Origin: JANQPX01 sp965204405
Lineage (GTDB): Bacteria; Pseudomonadota; Alphaproteobacteria; Geminicoccales; Geminicoccaceae
Length of the DNA: 64,000 nucleotides
NCBI GenBank assembly: GCA_965204405.1
Contig: CBDBEN010000004.1
Span: 1,178,001 to 1,242,000 of the forward strand
Reading direction: 5' to 3'
Below, piece after piece: positions 50,640 to 59,994 of the stretch (the first letter of the stretch is position 1; each line of letters begins with the position of its first letter). The notes below the pieces were generated by a model. That model made no database searches. It was not told the origin of the DNA and was given only the letters and a program-made list of their open reading frames with translations. A program made the translations under genes and the position numbers.

Positions 50640-52057
50640 CCGTGGCAAGCTGGTTTGATTGGGCCGGTTCGAAAAACCTTCCGGCTCTGCCGGGCGTCGG
50701 CAGCCTGACCCGTGACGTCGAGGATCTGGTCAATCTCACCCTCAACCGCACGGTCCGCCTCGCGGTCACCGGCCTTCGCCAGAGCGGCAAGACGGTTTTC
50801 ATCACCACCTTGGTGCACCACCTGCTCTCCGGCCAGGATCTGCCGTTCTTCACGCCGATCAAGCAAAAGCGTCTTCTCGGAGCGAGGCTCCTGCCGCCGG
50901 CTGCCGACGATCCGCCGTCCTTTCCCTTCGAAACGGCCAGAAACGCCCTCACCGAGGACAAGCCTCACTGGCCGGAGCCGACACGCGGGCTTTCCACTCT
51001 CCGGCTGGAACTACGCATCGCCAATACCGGCTTCATCGCAAGGCAGCTTGGCGACTATCGCAGCCAGCTGGTCGAAATTATCGACTATCCCGGCGAGTGG
51101 CTGCTCGATCTGCCGATGATGGAGCAAAGCTACGCGCAGTGGTCCGAGGCCATGCTCCGGCTCGCCATTACGCCGTCGCGGCGCATGATGGCGAAGGACT
51201 GGCTTCAAGCCCTGAAGCCGCGTCCACCCATTGCGGGATCGGAGCGGGAGCGTGCCGCCGAACTAGCAGGCCACTATCGCCGGTATCTCGAAAAAGCCCA
51301 GGCCGCCGGCCTTAGTTTTCTGCAGCCGGGGCGCATGACCATGCCCGGCGACATGGCTGGCGCCGAGCATTTGAACTTTTGCCCCATGACGCCGACGACC
51401 AGCACGCTCTACACCATGATGAGCGATCGTTTCGAGCATTACCGTGATAAGGTGGTCAAGCCATTTTACAGCCAGCATTTCAGCCGCTTCGATCGCCAGG
51501 TCGTGCTGGTCGATCTGCTGAGCAGCCTGAACCGCGGCCGGCCTGTATTCGAGGATACCCAATATGCGCTGAAGACCGTTCTCAAAAGCTTCCGCTATGG
51601 CGCGAGCAGTTTGCTTTCCCGACTATTTCGTCCCCGGATCGAAAGCCTTCTGTTCGCGGCGACCAAGGCCGATCATGTCGCCTACAACCAACACCACAAT
51701 CTCAGGCTGATGCTGGAACAGATGGTGTTCGATGCGGCTGGGGAAGCGCGTTTCGAGGGGGTGCAGCCGGTGTTCATGGCGCTCGCCTCTCTTCGCTCCA
51801 CGGATATGATCAAGACCGATCATCACGGCCAGACGCTTTCCTGCGTGCGCGGCCATCTCAAAGGGGAAGATCGCGAGACCGTCCTGTTTCCGGGTGAAAT
51901 TCCAGCCGATCTTCCGAGCGACGATGACTGGGCGGAGGGCCGCTTTCGTTTTCGCGACTTCGCTCCACGCCGCCTTCGCTCGAACGGTGGCGGCCAGCCT
52001 CAGCATATCCGCCTCGATCAAGCGCTCGACGTACTCCTGGGCGATCGCCTGCGATGA
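50636..52057 (+). CDS. ycjX: YcjX family P-loop nucleotide-binding protein
   Basis: A 473-residue protein of the YcjX (DUF463) family, a dynamin-like or stress-linked GTPase group. The Walker A motif is VTGLRQSGKTVFITTLVHHL (GLRQSGKT at 46-53). Typical segments include EIIDYPGEWLLDLPMMEQSY and VKPFYSQHFSRFDRQVVLVD followed by LLSSLNRGRPVFED. The start is a GTG at 50636 that shares bases with the ubiA stop; the frame is open to 50561, inside ubiA. It overlaps ycjF by 4 bp. The two are found together in many proteobacteria, and in E. coli are induced by heat or envelope stress. Confidence 0.92.
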   Translation: MTVASWFDWAGSKNLPALPGVGSLTRDVEDLVNLTLNRTVRLAVTGLRQSGKTVFITTLVHHLLSGQDLPFFTPIKQKRLLGARLLPPAADDPPSFPFETARNALTEDKPHWPEPTRGLSTLRLELRIANTGFIARQLGDYRSQLVEIIDYPGEWLLDLPMMEQSYAQWSEAMLRLAITPSRRMMAKDWLQALKPRPPIAGSERERAAELAGHYRRYLEKAQAAGLSFLQPGRMTMPGDMAGAEHLNFCPMTPTTSTLYTMMSDRFEHYRDKVVKPFYSQHFSRFDRQVVLVDLLSSLNRGRPVFEDTQYALKTVLKSFRYGASSLLSRLFRPRIESLLFAATKADHVAYNQHHNLRLMLEQMVFDAAGEARFEGVQPVFMALASLRSTDMIKTDHHGQTLSCVRGHLKGEDRETVLFPGEIPADLPSDDDWAEGRFRFRDFAPRRLRSNGGGQPQHIRLDQALDVLLGDRLR

Positions 52058-53055
52058 GCAAGATGCCACCGATCGCACCCTTCGAACTCGACCCCAGCAA
52101 GCTCAGGCCGGGCGACATCGAGATGATCCAGCCGGAGCCGGAAGGGCAGCTTCCGGCTCCTCTCGCACCGGCGATCGAACCGGATCGGCCGAAAAGCCGC
52201 CTTTGGCTTCGCTTGCTCCTGGGTGCTGGCTCGCTTTTTGTCGCGGGGCTGCTTGGCCTCCAAGCCTATGATTTCGCCACCGGCCTGTTCCAGCGATCCG
52301 TTTGGCTTGGAGGCACTTTCTCCGCTCTGCTGGCCCTGATTGCCGCAGGTGCTGTCGGCATCGTCGGCAGGGAAATTTTGAGCCTCCGCCGCCTTGGCCA
52401 GGTCGAGGACCTCAGAGCGGAGGGCGAAAGGCTAATGGCCTCGGAGACCCATGGGCAAGCCGAGGAGTTCCTTCGCAAGGTCGAAAAGCTCTATCGCGAG
52501 CGCCAGGATCTGGACCGGCCGATTTGCGATTTTCACGACCAGGCGAGCGATGCGCATAACGACCGTGAACGGCTCGATCTTTTCGCCCATCATGTTTTCA
52601 GCCCGTTGGATAAAGCCGCCTACAACATCGTGAAGTCCAGCGGCCGGGATATCGCCGTGCTGACGGCCCTTTCCCCGATCGGTGCGCTCGACAGTCTGTT
52701 CGTTTGCGTGCGCACCGTCAGCATGATGCGCGGGATCGCCAGGCTCTACGGCGTCCGGCCGGGTTTGACCGCCACGGTAAGACTGGCAAAACGCGGCCTG
52801 CGCAACATCGTCATTGCCGGTGTGGGCGAATTGCTCAGTCACGCCGCGGTCGAAGCCGCCGGTGCGTCCTTGCTGCGCGTGCTCTCGGCTAGAGCGGGAC
52901 AAGGTGCTGTCAACGGCCTTCTTGCCGCACGAATCGGTCTCTCGATCATGCAGATATGCCGTCCCATCCCCTTTACCGAAAACGAGCTGCCGTCACTCAA
53001 GAAGCTTCGTTCTGAAATCTTCAAAGAGCTGGGTGATCAGCAGGAAACGGCCTAG
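52054..53055 (+). CDS. ycjF: YcjF family membrane protein (DUF697)
   Basis: A 333-residue inner-membrane protein of the YcjF/TIGR01620 group. A proline-rich cytoplasmic N-terminus is followed by two membrane helices (LLLGAGSLFVAGLLGLQAYD and SALLALIAAGAVGIVGREIL), a helical region (about 110-190) and the DUF697 part (AVLTALSPIGALDSLFVCVR, SMMRGIARLYGVRPGLTATV). It overlaps ycjX by 4 bp (ATGA), so the two are translationally coupled and probably act together. The function is not established. Confidence 0.92.
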   Translation: MSKMPPIAPFELDPSKLRPGDIEMIQPEPEGQLPAPLAPAIEPDRPKSRLWLRLLLGAGSLFVAGLLGLQAYDFATGLFQRSVWLGGTFSALLALIAAGAVGIVGREILSLRRLGQVEDLRAEGERLMASETHGQAEEFLRKVEKLYRERQDLDRPICDFHDQASDAHNDRERLDLFAHHVFSPLDKAAYNIVKSSGRDIAVLTALSPIGALDSLFVCVRTVSMMRGIARLYGVRPGLTATVRLAKRGLRNIVIAGVGELLSHAAVEAAGASLLRVLSARAGQGAVNGLLAARIGLSIMQICRPIPFTENELPSLKKLRSEIFKELGDQQETA

Positions 53056-53182
53056 CGGCCTATCGTCACAACATACGAGTGCCGAACGAAGCACACTCCG
53101 AAGCTTGGCTGCGCGCCATCAATCCAAGCAATGGAAATCGGGCTCTCATTTTGTCGAAACCCTACTGGTCAGGTCGCACTCG

Positions 53183-54511
53183 TTAGGGCCTTCGCCCGCG
53201 CTGGAAAGAGGCAAGCCAATTGCCGCTAGCCTTGATCCGGCGCCTTTGGTCCGAAGTGTCGACATGGACAATGCCGAAACGTGGCCGAAAGCCCTCTGCC
53301 CATTCGAAGTTGTCCATGAGGGTCCAGACAAAATAGCCGACGAGCGGGACATTGGCTGCAATTGCGTGCGCGCACTGCTCCAAATGGGCTTCGATGTAGC
53401 GTTGGCGAGCGATGTCGGCTACGACTTGGCCATTGACCACGGTGTCTTCAAAGGCCGCGCCGTTCTCGGTGACGTAGAGCAGCTTCGGCGCATAGGTTTG
53501 ATCGACCCAGGTCAACAGGTCGAGCAAGCCTTCCGGCCATACTTCCCACCCCATCTCGGTATAGGTACCTGGCGGGTTGATGCGCTTCATGTCCAGCGGC
53601 GGCGTCTCATCGCCGGCGGCGATGACCGAGCGGCGGTAATAATTGACGCCGAGATAGTCGAGCGGCTGCCTGGCCGAGGCGATGTCCGGCTGATCGAAGA
53701 TCTTCTCGAAGGTCCGGAGCATGTCGTGGGGATAGCGGCCGTGGAACAGTGCATCGAGATACCAGCGGTTCTGGGCGCCGTCGAAGCGGCGGGCGGCGGC
53801 ACGGTCCTCCTCGGCATCGCTAGCCGGCTCAACGCGGTTTAGATCGAGCACGATGCCAATACTCGCGTCCGGAACATGGGCACGGATCGCGGATACAGCC
53901 CTGCCGTGGGCCAGAAGCGCATGGTGGCTGGCGCGAAGCGCTCCTTCAGCACCAAGTTTCAGCCCCGGCGCATCCTCGCCAAACCCGTAGCCCCACCAGC
54001 AAAAGGTCCAGGGCTCGTTCAGCGTGGTCCAGTGCTTCACGCGGTCGCCGAAACGGCGGGCCGCGATCTCGGCATAGTGGGTGAAGGCATCGACGATGCC
54101 GGCATCGAGCCACCCTCCGCCATCATCCTGCAGCTGCTGCGGCAAGTCCCAGTGATACAGGGTCACGAACGGGGTGATCTCCGCATCCAGCAGCGCATCG
54201 ATCAGACGGTCATAGAAATCGAGCCCCTTGCTATTAACCGCCCCGCGCCCGGCTGGAAGGATGCGCGGCCAGCTCAGGGAGAAGCGGTAGGCATCGAGGC
54301 CAAGCGTCTGCATCAAGGCGATATCTTCGGGCCAGCGGCGATAATGATCGCAGGCGATATCGCCGGTGCTCCCGTCAGCAATCTTGCCTGGCTTATGGGT
54401 GAAGGCATCCCAGATGCTCAAGCCCCGTCCGTCTTCGGCGACAGCACCTTCGATCTGATAGGCAGCCGTCGCACTGCCGATCACGAAATCTTTGGGCAAC
54501 TTACCGGTCAC
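53183..54511 (-). CDS. Family 1 glycoside hydrolase (beta-glucosidase)
   Basis: A 442-residue GH1 enzyme. The acid/base glutamate is E166 in HWTTLNEPWTF and the nucleophile E349 in LLYVTENGAAFEDT; the N-terminal FVIGSATAAYQIEGAVAEDG and YRFSLSWPRILPAGRGAVNS are typical. No signal peptide is seen, so it is cytoplasmic and would split imported beta-glucosides or related glycosides. Its start overlaps the end of the amino-acid permease gene by 11 bp, so it seems to be the last gene of an operon with an amino-acid-type ABC binding protein and permease, an odd pairing. Confidence 0.94.
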   Translation of the reverse strand: MTGKLPKDFVIGSATAAYQIEGAVAEDGRGLSIWDAFTHKPGKIADGSTGDIACDHYRRWPEDIALMQTLGLDAYRFSLSWPRILPAGRGAVNSKGLDFYDRLIDALLDAEITPFVTLYHWDLPQQLQDDGGGWLDAGIVDAFTHYAEIAARRFGDRVKHWTTLNEPWTFCWWGYGFGEDAPGLKLGAEGALRASHHALLAHGRAVSAIRAHVPDASIGIVLDLNRVEPASDAEEDRAAARRFDGAQNRWYLDALFHGRYPHDMLRTFEKIFDQPDIASARQPLDYLGVNYYRRSVIAAGDETPPLDMKRINPPGTYTEMGWEVWPEGLLDLLTWVDQTYAPKLLYVTENGAAFEDTVVNGQVVADIARQRYIEAHLEQCAHAIAANVPLVGYFVWTLMDNFEWAEGFRPRFGIVHVDTSDQRRRIKASGNWLASFQRGRRP

Positions 54512-56126
54512 GGCGCTCTGTCCGCCGTTCCACCCATTTGAGCCCGCTTGCCGCCATCAGGGTCAGAGCGACATAGAGAATGGCGGCGGTATTGAAGGGC
54601 GCAAAGGGCAGGAAGCTTGCTGATTGGAATTCGCGGGTCCGCTGGGTAACGTCACGGACCGAGAGGATCGAGAGCAGCGAGGTGTCCTTCAGCATGGCAA
54701 TGAACTCGTTGCCGAGCGGCGGTATCACGATCCGGATCGCCTGGGGCAGGATGACGAAGCGCGCCGTGTCGAAGCGGCTCATGCCGAGGCTCTGCGCCGC
54801 CTCGATCTGGCCTCTCGGGATCGCCTCGATACCGGCGCGAAAAATCTCCGCCATATAGGCGGAATAGCCGATGGAGATCGCGATCATGCCGCGGACCATG
54901 TTGGGCAGGTCGAAAAAACCGCCGGTGGCATCCTTGAGTGCTCCAGACAATGGTAAGCCGATATATAAAATGATGACCAGCATCGGGATGCCGCGCACCA
55001 CATCGATGAAGAATTCGGCGAACACCGCAAATGGATGTTTCTGCCGCTGCCAGGCGCTGAGCGTAAACAGCAGCAGGAGAACTGCCAGCACCGCTAGGAT
55101 AATCGCCGGCGTGCGGTAGTGATCGGGCAACACCGACGTTCCCCAAAGGATCGGAAGATCTGCCGGCACCGCGCCGCTCGGCAGCAGGGCGGCGCTAATG
55201 CGCTCGTCATTGGCAAGCAGGTGCATGGCGCGCTCGACCGTGTCGACGCTGCGGATCTGCTGCGGTGCCTGATCGCCACCAGGCCAGCTGCCCGCTTTGA
55301 TCATATCGGCCAAACGAGAGGGTGTGCCGCCGATGATGGCGACCCGCTTGTCCAGGCTGCCCACAAGCTGATAGCCGACCTCGGCGCGGGTGAAGAGAAC
55401 AGCACTTGCCATTGCCATGACGAGAACGAGGATGAGCGAGGCCGTCAGCGTGCGCCTGCCAGGTATCAGGCCTAGCAGCCCGGCGAGGCCGAGGCCGAGG
55501 ATGGCAGCGGTGACATAGGCCAGGATCGCCGCCCGCAGCGTAACGAACAGGCCGGTCGCAAAGCCCAGATGTGCGAATAATAGGATGAAGAGCAAGATGG
55601 CCAGGCAGATGGCGAACATCAGCCAGGCGGCTGAGCGGGGCGACGAACACTCTTGCCGGCGTGCCGGAAAAAACAACCCGCCGATCAAGATCACATAGGC
55701 CGTCGCCGCCATGGCCGAGGCTCGATTCAGGGTATCGAGGGCGGCATCGGTCAGCGTCGCCACGCGTTCGGTCGGGATCAGCCAGGGAGAGGCGCGTATA
55801 TCCAGCATGGTGCCGACAACGGAGTGCCAGAAGGCATTGAGATCGTGCAGCCACGCGATGGAGAGGACAAGCACCAGATGGAGGATGAGAGGAAGAAGGT
55901 AATGCTGGCCGCGCAGCACCCGGATCGCAGCATAGAGGCCAAGGCCGAGCGCTGCGACGATGGGCAAGAATGCGGAGAAGATGGCACCTGCATTCTCTTC
56001 AACGCCGATGATGAACACCAGCGAGCGATAGTAGTCGTCATTGCTGACAAAGAGATAGGCAAGGAACGGGCTTGCCGCCAGCAAAACCAGGTTGCTCGGC
56101 CGCAGGCTCTTGAGCAAGCCCGTCAT
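54501..56126 (-). CDS. Amino acid-type ABC permease with extended N-terminus and periplasmic insertion
   Basis: A 541-residue inner-membrane permease, more than twice the usual HisM/GlnP length. The C-terminal 200 residues are a standard module, with the ATPase-contacting EAA motif EAIPRGQIEAAQSLGMS (434-450) and FIDVVRGIPMLVIILYIGLP. The N-terminal 240 residues add about six hydrophobic segments. Between them, residues 246-338 form a soluble stretch (RVAIIGGTPSRLADMIKAGS, SVDTVERAMHLLANDERISA) that may be a periplasmic domain resembling part of a binding protein. It follows the binding-protein gene and overlaps the beta-glucosidase gene. No ATPase gene is adjacent. Confidence 0.88.
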   Translation of the reverse strand: MTGLLKSLRPSNLVLLAASPFLAYLFVSNDDYYRSLVFIIGVEENAGAIFSAFLPIVAALGLGLYAAIRVLRGQHYLLPLILHLVLVLSIAWLHDLNAFWHSVVGTMLDIRASPWLIPTERVATLTDAALDTLNRASAMAATAYVILIGGLFFPARRQECSSPRSAAWLMFAICLAILLFILLFAHLGFATGLFVTLRAAILAYVTAAILGLGLAGLLGLIPGRRTLTASLILVLVMAMASAVLFTRAEVGYQLVGSLDKRVAIIGGTPSRLADMIKAGSWPGGDQAPQQIRSVDTVERAMHLLANDERISAALLPSGAVPADLPILWGTSVLPDHYRTPAIILAVLAVLLLLFTLSAWQRQKHPFAVFAEFFIDVVRGIPMLVIILYIGLPLSGALKDATGGFFDLPNMVRGMIAISIGYSAYMAEIFRAGIEAIPRGQIEAAQSLGMSRFDTARFVILPQAIRIVIPPLGNEFIAMLKDTSLLSILSVRDVTQRTREFQSASFLPFAPFNTAAILYVALTLMAASGLKWVERRTERRDR

Positions 56127-56146
56127 CTCGATCGACGGCTGTCTGG

Positions 56147-56905
56147 TTAGCCGTCAGTGGTCCAGTATTTGCCGATGAGCTGATCCAAGGTGCCGTCCTC
56201 CTTGATCTCCGCCAGTCCTTCATTGAAGGCATCGACCAGGTCGTCGCCCTCCTGGAAAACCAGGCCGAGCGGGTCGGCGTTCAGCCCGGTGATGCCGACG
56301 ATCAGCTCACCCGCGAACTCCTGCTCATAGGCCGCCGCCGACGTGCCGTCGATGATCACCCCTTGGACATCGCCATTCTGCAGCGCCAGCACGGCTCCGG
56401 AAAACGTATCGAACAGGCTGACATTCTCCCGGCCGACCAGGTCCTCGGCGAGCTGAGCGTTGGTGGTGCCGGTCTGGGAAGCGAGCTTGTTGCCGGGCTG
56501 TTTCATCTGTTCCAGGGTCATGCCTTCGCTCTCGGCCTGCATCAGGATCGCCTGATTGACCACGAGATAAGGCTCGGAAAAGTCGACGATCTTGTCCCGT
56601 TCCTCGGTGATCGAGACGCCGGAGACCACCATGTCGAACTCGCCTTGGGCAAGCGTTGCGAAGATGCCGTCCCACGCGGTGGTGATGAACTCTGCCGTGC
56701 AGTTGATCCGTTCGCAAATGGCGTTCACGACATCGACATCGAAGCCGACGATCTCACCGGTCTTCTCGTCCACCGTCTCCATCGGCGGATAGGTGGTGTC
56801 GGAGCCGATACGCAGCGCCCGGCCTTCTAGGTCGGCAGCCTCTACGCTGCCCAGTGTAAGCAATCCGACACTGAGTGCTGTTGCGAAAAGTTGTTTTTTC
56901 ATCAT
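56147..56905 (-). CDS. Amino acid ABC transporter substrate-binding protein
   Basis: A 252-residue periplasmic binding protein of the SBP_bac_3 family. The signal peptide is KKQLFATALSVGLLTLGSVE ending at AA. The mature part shows LRIGSDTTYPPMETVDEKTG, EIVGFDVDVVNAICERINC, the family signature GEFDMVVSGVSITEERDKIV followed by DFSEPYLVVNQA, and LASQTGTTNAQLAEDLVG. The likely ligand is a polar amino acid or a related amine. The frame extends to 56974, but the ATG at 56905 has AGGGA upstream and puts the signal peptide at the start. It is the first gene of an operon with an enlarged permease and a GH1 enzyme. Confidence 0.92.
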   Translation of the reverse strand: MMKKQLFATALSVGLLTLGSVEAADLEGRALRIGSDTTYPPMETVDEKTGEIVGFDVDVVNAICERINCTAEFITTAWDGIFATLAQGEFDMVVSGVSITEERDKIVDFSEPYLVVNQAILMQAESEGMTLEQMKQPGNKLASQTGTTNAQLAEDLVGRENVSLFDTFSGAVLALQNGDVQGVIIDGTSAAAYEQEFAGELIVGITGLNADPLGLVFQEGDDLVDAFNEGLAEIKEDGTLDQLIGKYWTTDG

Positions 56906-57127
56906 GATTTTATCCCTGATCGACGTCTTTGTTGTTACGACTTTAAGGCGTCGGAAGGTGGATAGGCAAGGCACTTGGACGTCTTTCGATCATGACCACC
57001 GAGAGGTTCAGGTGGTTCGTGATATGCAGGATATGCCTCGAAATTTGATGCACCGCTTGCTGTTCGGCCGGTCTGGCGTTAGTTTCCCCAACGCGAGATC
57101 CCAGCTATCCCAAGCACGAGATGTCTA

Positions 57128-58009
57128 TTGAGCAGTCCAAGCGAGTTTCCTTCCGCTCTGGTTCATCTGGCCCTGCCGAAAGGGCGGATGGAGGAAGGCG
57201 TGTTGACCCTGTTGCGCGATGCCGGCATTCGCGTGACCTTCGGCAAGCGTGGCTACCGGCCGACGCTGTCGGTGGAGGGGTTCGAAACCAAGATCCTGAA
57301 GCCGCAGAACATCGTCGAGATGCTTCATTTGGGTTCGCGTGATCTCGGCTTTGCTGGGGCTGACTGGGTCGCCGAAAAAGGCGTCGATCTGGTTGAACTG
57401 CTCGACACGGAAATGGACCCGGTGCGGGTGGTCGTGGCGGCTCTGCCGGCCTTTGCCGGTGCCGATCTTGGCGACAAAGGACCGTTCCGCATTGCGTCTG
57501 AATATCAGCTTCTGACCGAGCAGTGGCTTGAGCGGCGCGGCTTCGATGCCAGGGTCGTTAGGACCTATGGGGCGACTGAAGTTTTCCCGCCTGAGGATGC
57601 CGATTGCATCATCGACAACACCGCAACCGGTGAGACGCTGAAGGCCAACGGCCTGGTGATCATCGATGAGGTGATGCGCTCCTCAACCAGGCTCTACGCA
57701 AACCCTCGGGCGATGGATATTCCGGTCAAGCGCGAACGAATCGAACGGCTGATCCTCCTCTTGCGCTCGGTCCTCGATGCCCGCGAGCGGGTGATGCTCG
57801 AAGTGAACGTGCCCGGCGATCAGCTGGAAGCGGTGATTGCGGTTCTGCCCTCCATGCGCGAGCCCACCATGGCGCCCCTGCATGGCGATCAGGGCTTCGC
57901 CTTGAAGGCTGCATTGCTGCGCAAAGACCTCCCGGTCCTCATCCCGGAGATCAAGGCGAAAGGCGGCAGCGACATCGTTGTAACCGCGCTCGCCCAGATC
58001 GTGCCATGA
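57128..58009 (+). CDS. hisG: ATP phosphoribosyltransferase HisG
   Basis: A 293-residue enzyme for the first step of histidine synthesis (ATP + PRPP). Motifs: LVHLALPKGRMEEGVLTLLR, GSRDLGFAGADWVAEKGVDL, RVVRTYGATEVFPPEDADCI followed by IDNTATGETLKAN (the PRPP-binding loop region), and a C-terminal regulatory domain (VMLEVNVPGDQLEAVIAVLP and VLIPEIKAKGGSDIVVTALA). The length and C-terminal domain indicate the long, feedback-regulated form. The only suitable start is a TTG at 57128, so translation may be weak. It opens the his operon and overlaps hisB by 4 bp. Confidence 0.94.
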   Translation: MSSPSEFPSALVHLALPKGRMEEGVLTLLRDAGIRVTFGKRGYRPTLSVEGFETKILKPQNIVEMLHLGSRDLGFAGADWVAEKGVDLVELLDTEMDPVRVVVAALPAFAGADLGDKGPFRIASEYQLLTEQWLERRGFDARVVRTYGATEVFPPEDADCIIDNTATGETLKANGLVIIDEVMRSSTRLYANPRAMDIPVKRERIERLILLLRSVLDARERVMLEVNVPGDQLEAVIAVLPSMREPTMAPLHGDQGFALKAALLRKDLPVLIPEIKAKGGSDIVVTALAQIVP

Positions 58010-58617
58010 ACGCGCCTCTATCACCGATCGCCGGCTCTCGCAGCGCCAGGGTCAGCCGAACGACATCGGAAACATCGATCGAGCTCGACCTTTTGGTGGA
58101 CGGCAAGGGGAAGGCTGACATCGGGACCGGCATCGGCTTTCTCGATCACATGCTGATCAGCCTCACCAAACACGCCCGTTTCGATCTGACGCTCCGCTGT
58201 AAGGGCGATCTTGAGGTCGATGATCACCATACCGCGGAAGATTGTGCACTTGCCCTTGGTCAGGCGCTCGATCAAGCGCTTGGCGACCGTCGCGGCATTC
58301 AGCGTTTCGCCCACGCCTATGCACCTTTGGACGAGGCCTTGGCGCGGGTAGTGGTGGATCTTTCCGGACGCCCTTGTGCCGTCGTCGAGCTGGGCTTGCA
58401 GCGGGAGCTCTTGGGCGGTTTGGCAACCGAGAATATCGGCCATGTCTTCACCTCGCTCGCCATGGCCTCGAGATCGGCGCTCCATGTGGACGTGCTTCGG
58501 GGTGAGAACGATCATCACAAGGCCGAGGCCGCCTTCAAGGCGGCGGCGCTCGCCCTGCGGCAGGCGGTCGCGCGCGATGGCACGGATCAGGTGCCCAGCA
58601 CCAAAGGCATCCTTTAG
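58006..58617 (+). CDS. hisB: Imidazoleglycerol-phosphate dehydratase HisB
   Basis: A 203-residue single-function dehydratase (no fused phosphatase domain) that forms imidazole-acetol phosphate. The two metal-binding histidine motifs are VDDHHTAEDCALALGQALDQ and GENDHHKAEAAFKAAALALR; IGTGIGFLDHMLISLTKHAR and RFAHAYAPLDEALARVVVDL are also typical. It overlaps hisG by 4 bp and is followed by hisH two bases after its stop, which suggests tight translational coupling. Confidence 0.96.
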   Translation: MNAPLSPIAGSRSARVSRTTSETSIELDLLVDGKGKADIGTGIGFLDHMLISLTKHARFDLTLRCKGDLEVDDHHTAEDCALALGQALDQALGDRRGIQRFAHAYAPLDEALARVVVDLSGRPCAVVELGLQRELLGGLATENIGHVFTSLAMASRSALHVDVLRGENDHHKAEAAFKAAALALRQAVARDGTDQVPSTKGIL

Positions 58618-58619
58618 CC

Positions 58620-59210
58620 ATGGCCGACGTCCTTATCCTGCCGACCGGCACGGCGAACCTCGCTTCGGTGCGCGCCGCCTTCGAGAAGCTGGGCAGGACC
58701 TCTGCCCTTGCAGATGATGCCGACATGATTGCGAAGGCAGCCCATGTGGTCCTGCCGGGTGTAGGAACCTTCGGTGCCACCATGGCCGGGTTGCGCGCCG
58801 CCGGTTTCGATCAGGCCATCGCCGAGCGCGTGAGGGAGGGCGCACCAACCCTTGCCATGTGTGTCGGCCTTCAGGTGATGTTCGAGGCTAGCGACGAAAG
58901 CCCGGATACTGAAGGCCTGGGTGTCGTCGGCGGCAAGGTCGGCCGGTTCACGGATGAGGTTCGGGTGCCGCAATTCGGCTGGAACCGGATCGAGCCGGAG
59001 CCCGGCTGCCGTTTTCTCGAAGCAGGTTATGCCTATTTCGCCAATAGCTATCGGGTGCAAAAAGCGCCGGACTGCAGGATCGCCCGCGCGATGCATGGCG
59101 AGCCCTTCGTTGCTGCCTTCGAGCATGGCGACGTGCTGGCCTGTCAATTCCATCCCGAGCTATCCAGCACTTTCGGCCACCGGCTGATCCAGCGCTGGCT
59201 CGAGGGATAA
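58620..59210 (+). CDS. hisH: Imidazole glycerol phosphate synthase, glutaminase subunit HisH
   Basis: A 196-residue class I glutamine amidotransferase that supplies ammonia to HisF. The catalytic cysteine is in PTLAMCVGLQVMFEAS, and the histidine and glutamate partners in LACQFHPELSSTFGH; PGVGTFGATMAGLRAAGFDQ is the typical N-terminal region. The usual CxGMQ motif reads CVGLQ here, which many HisH proteins share. It lies two bases after hisB and four bases before hisF. Confidence 0.95.
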   Translation: MADVLILPTGTANLASVRAAFEKLGRTSALADDADMIAKAAHVVLPGVGTFGATMAGLRAAGFDQAIAERVREGAPTLAMCVGLQVMFEASDESPDTEGLGVVGGKVGRFTDEVRVPQFGWNRIEPEPGCRFLEAGYAYFANSYRVQKAPDCRIARAMHGEPFVAAFEHGDVLACQFHPELSSTFGHRLIQRWLEG

Positions 59211-59214
59211 TCCC

Positions 59215-59994
59215 GTGACCAGCTCCGGCCTAACCCGACGAATCATCCCCTGCCTCGATGTCAGCCACGGAAGGGTGGTCAAGGGCATCAAATTCCAGGG
59301 ACTTCGCGATGCCGGTGATCCGGCCGAGCGGGCGGCTCTCTACGAGGCCCAAGGCGCCGACGAAATCGTCATTCTGGATGTCTCCGCTACGCCTGAGGGG
59401 CGCGGTAATCAGATTGAAACGGTAAAACATGTGCGTGAAAAGATCGGCATTCCCCTGACGGTCGGCGGCGGTGTGCGCGTGGTGGAAGATGCCGGCGCTT
59501 TGCTGGAGGCCGGTGCCGATAAGGTCTCCGTCAACAGCGCCGCCGTGAGCCGCCCTGAGCTTCTCGCCGACATCGCCTCGCAGTTTGGACGGCAATGCAC
59601 CGTCTTGGCGATCGATGCCGCTTGGCGGGAGGGGCGATCGGAAGTGCTGGTGAAAGGGGGACGCGAAGGAACCGGGATCGAGACGCTTGGCTGGGCTAAG
59701 CAAGCGGCAGAGCTCGGCGCCGGCGAAATTCTCCTGACGAGCTGGGATAGAGACGGCACACGCGAAGGATACGACCTGCCGCTGACCCGTGCGATAAGCG
59801 AGGCCGTGCGCGTGCCGGTCATTGCCTCAGGCGGGGCAGCCGGGCCGGAGCACCTGAAGGACGCTTTCGATGCCGGCGCGGACGCCGTCCTGGCGGCGTC
59901 GATTTTTCACGACAACGATATGACCGTCGGCGACGTCAAACGTGTTTTGATCGAAAGCGGTGTGCCGATCCGGCCGACCATGGAAGCGACATGA
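59215..59994 (+). CDS. hisF: Imidazole glycerol phosphate synthase, cyclase subunit HisF
   Basis: A 259-residue (beta-alpha)8 barrel that converts PRFAR and ammonia to IGP and AICAR. The two catalytic aspartates are in RRIIPCLDVSHGRVVKGIKF and TVLAIDAAWREGRSEVLVKG. Phosphate-binding stretches are IPLTVGGGVRVVEDAGALLE, DKVSVNSAAVSRPELLADIA and RVPVIASGGAAGPEHLKDAF. GTG start at 59215. It overlaps the hisA-hisI-hisE fusion by 4 bp. Confidence 0.96.
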   Translation: MTSSGLTRRIIPCLDVSHGRVVKGIKFQGLRDAGDPAERAALYEAQGADEIVILDVSATPEGRGNQIETVKHVREKIGIPLTVGGGVRVVEDAGALLEAGADKVSVNSAAVSRPELLADIASQFGRQCTVLAIDAAWREGRSEVLVKGGREGTGIETLGWAKQAAELGAGEILLTSWDRDGTREGYDLPLTRAISEAVRVPVIASGGAAGPEHLKDAFDAGADAVLAASIFHDNDMTVGDVKRVLIESGVPIRPTMEAT

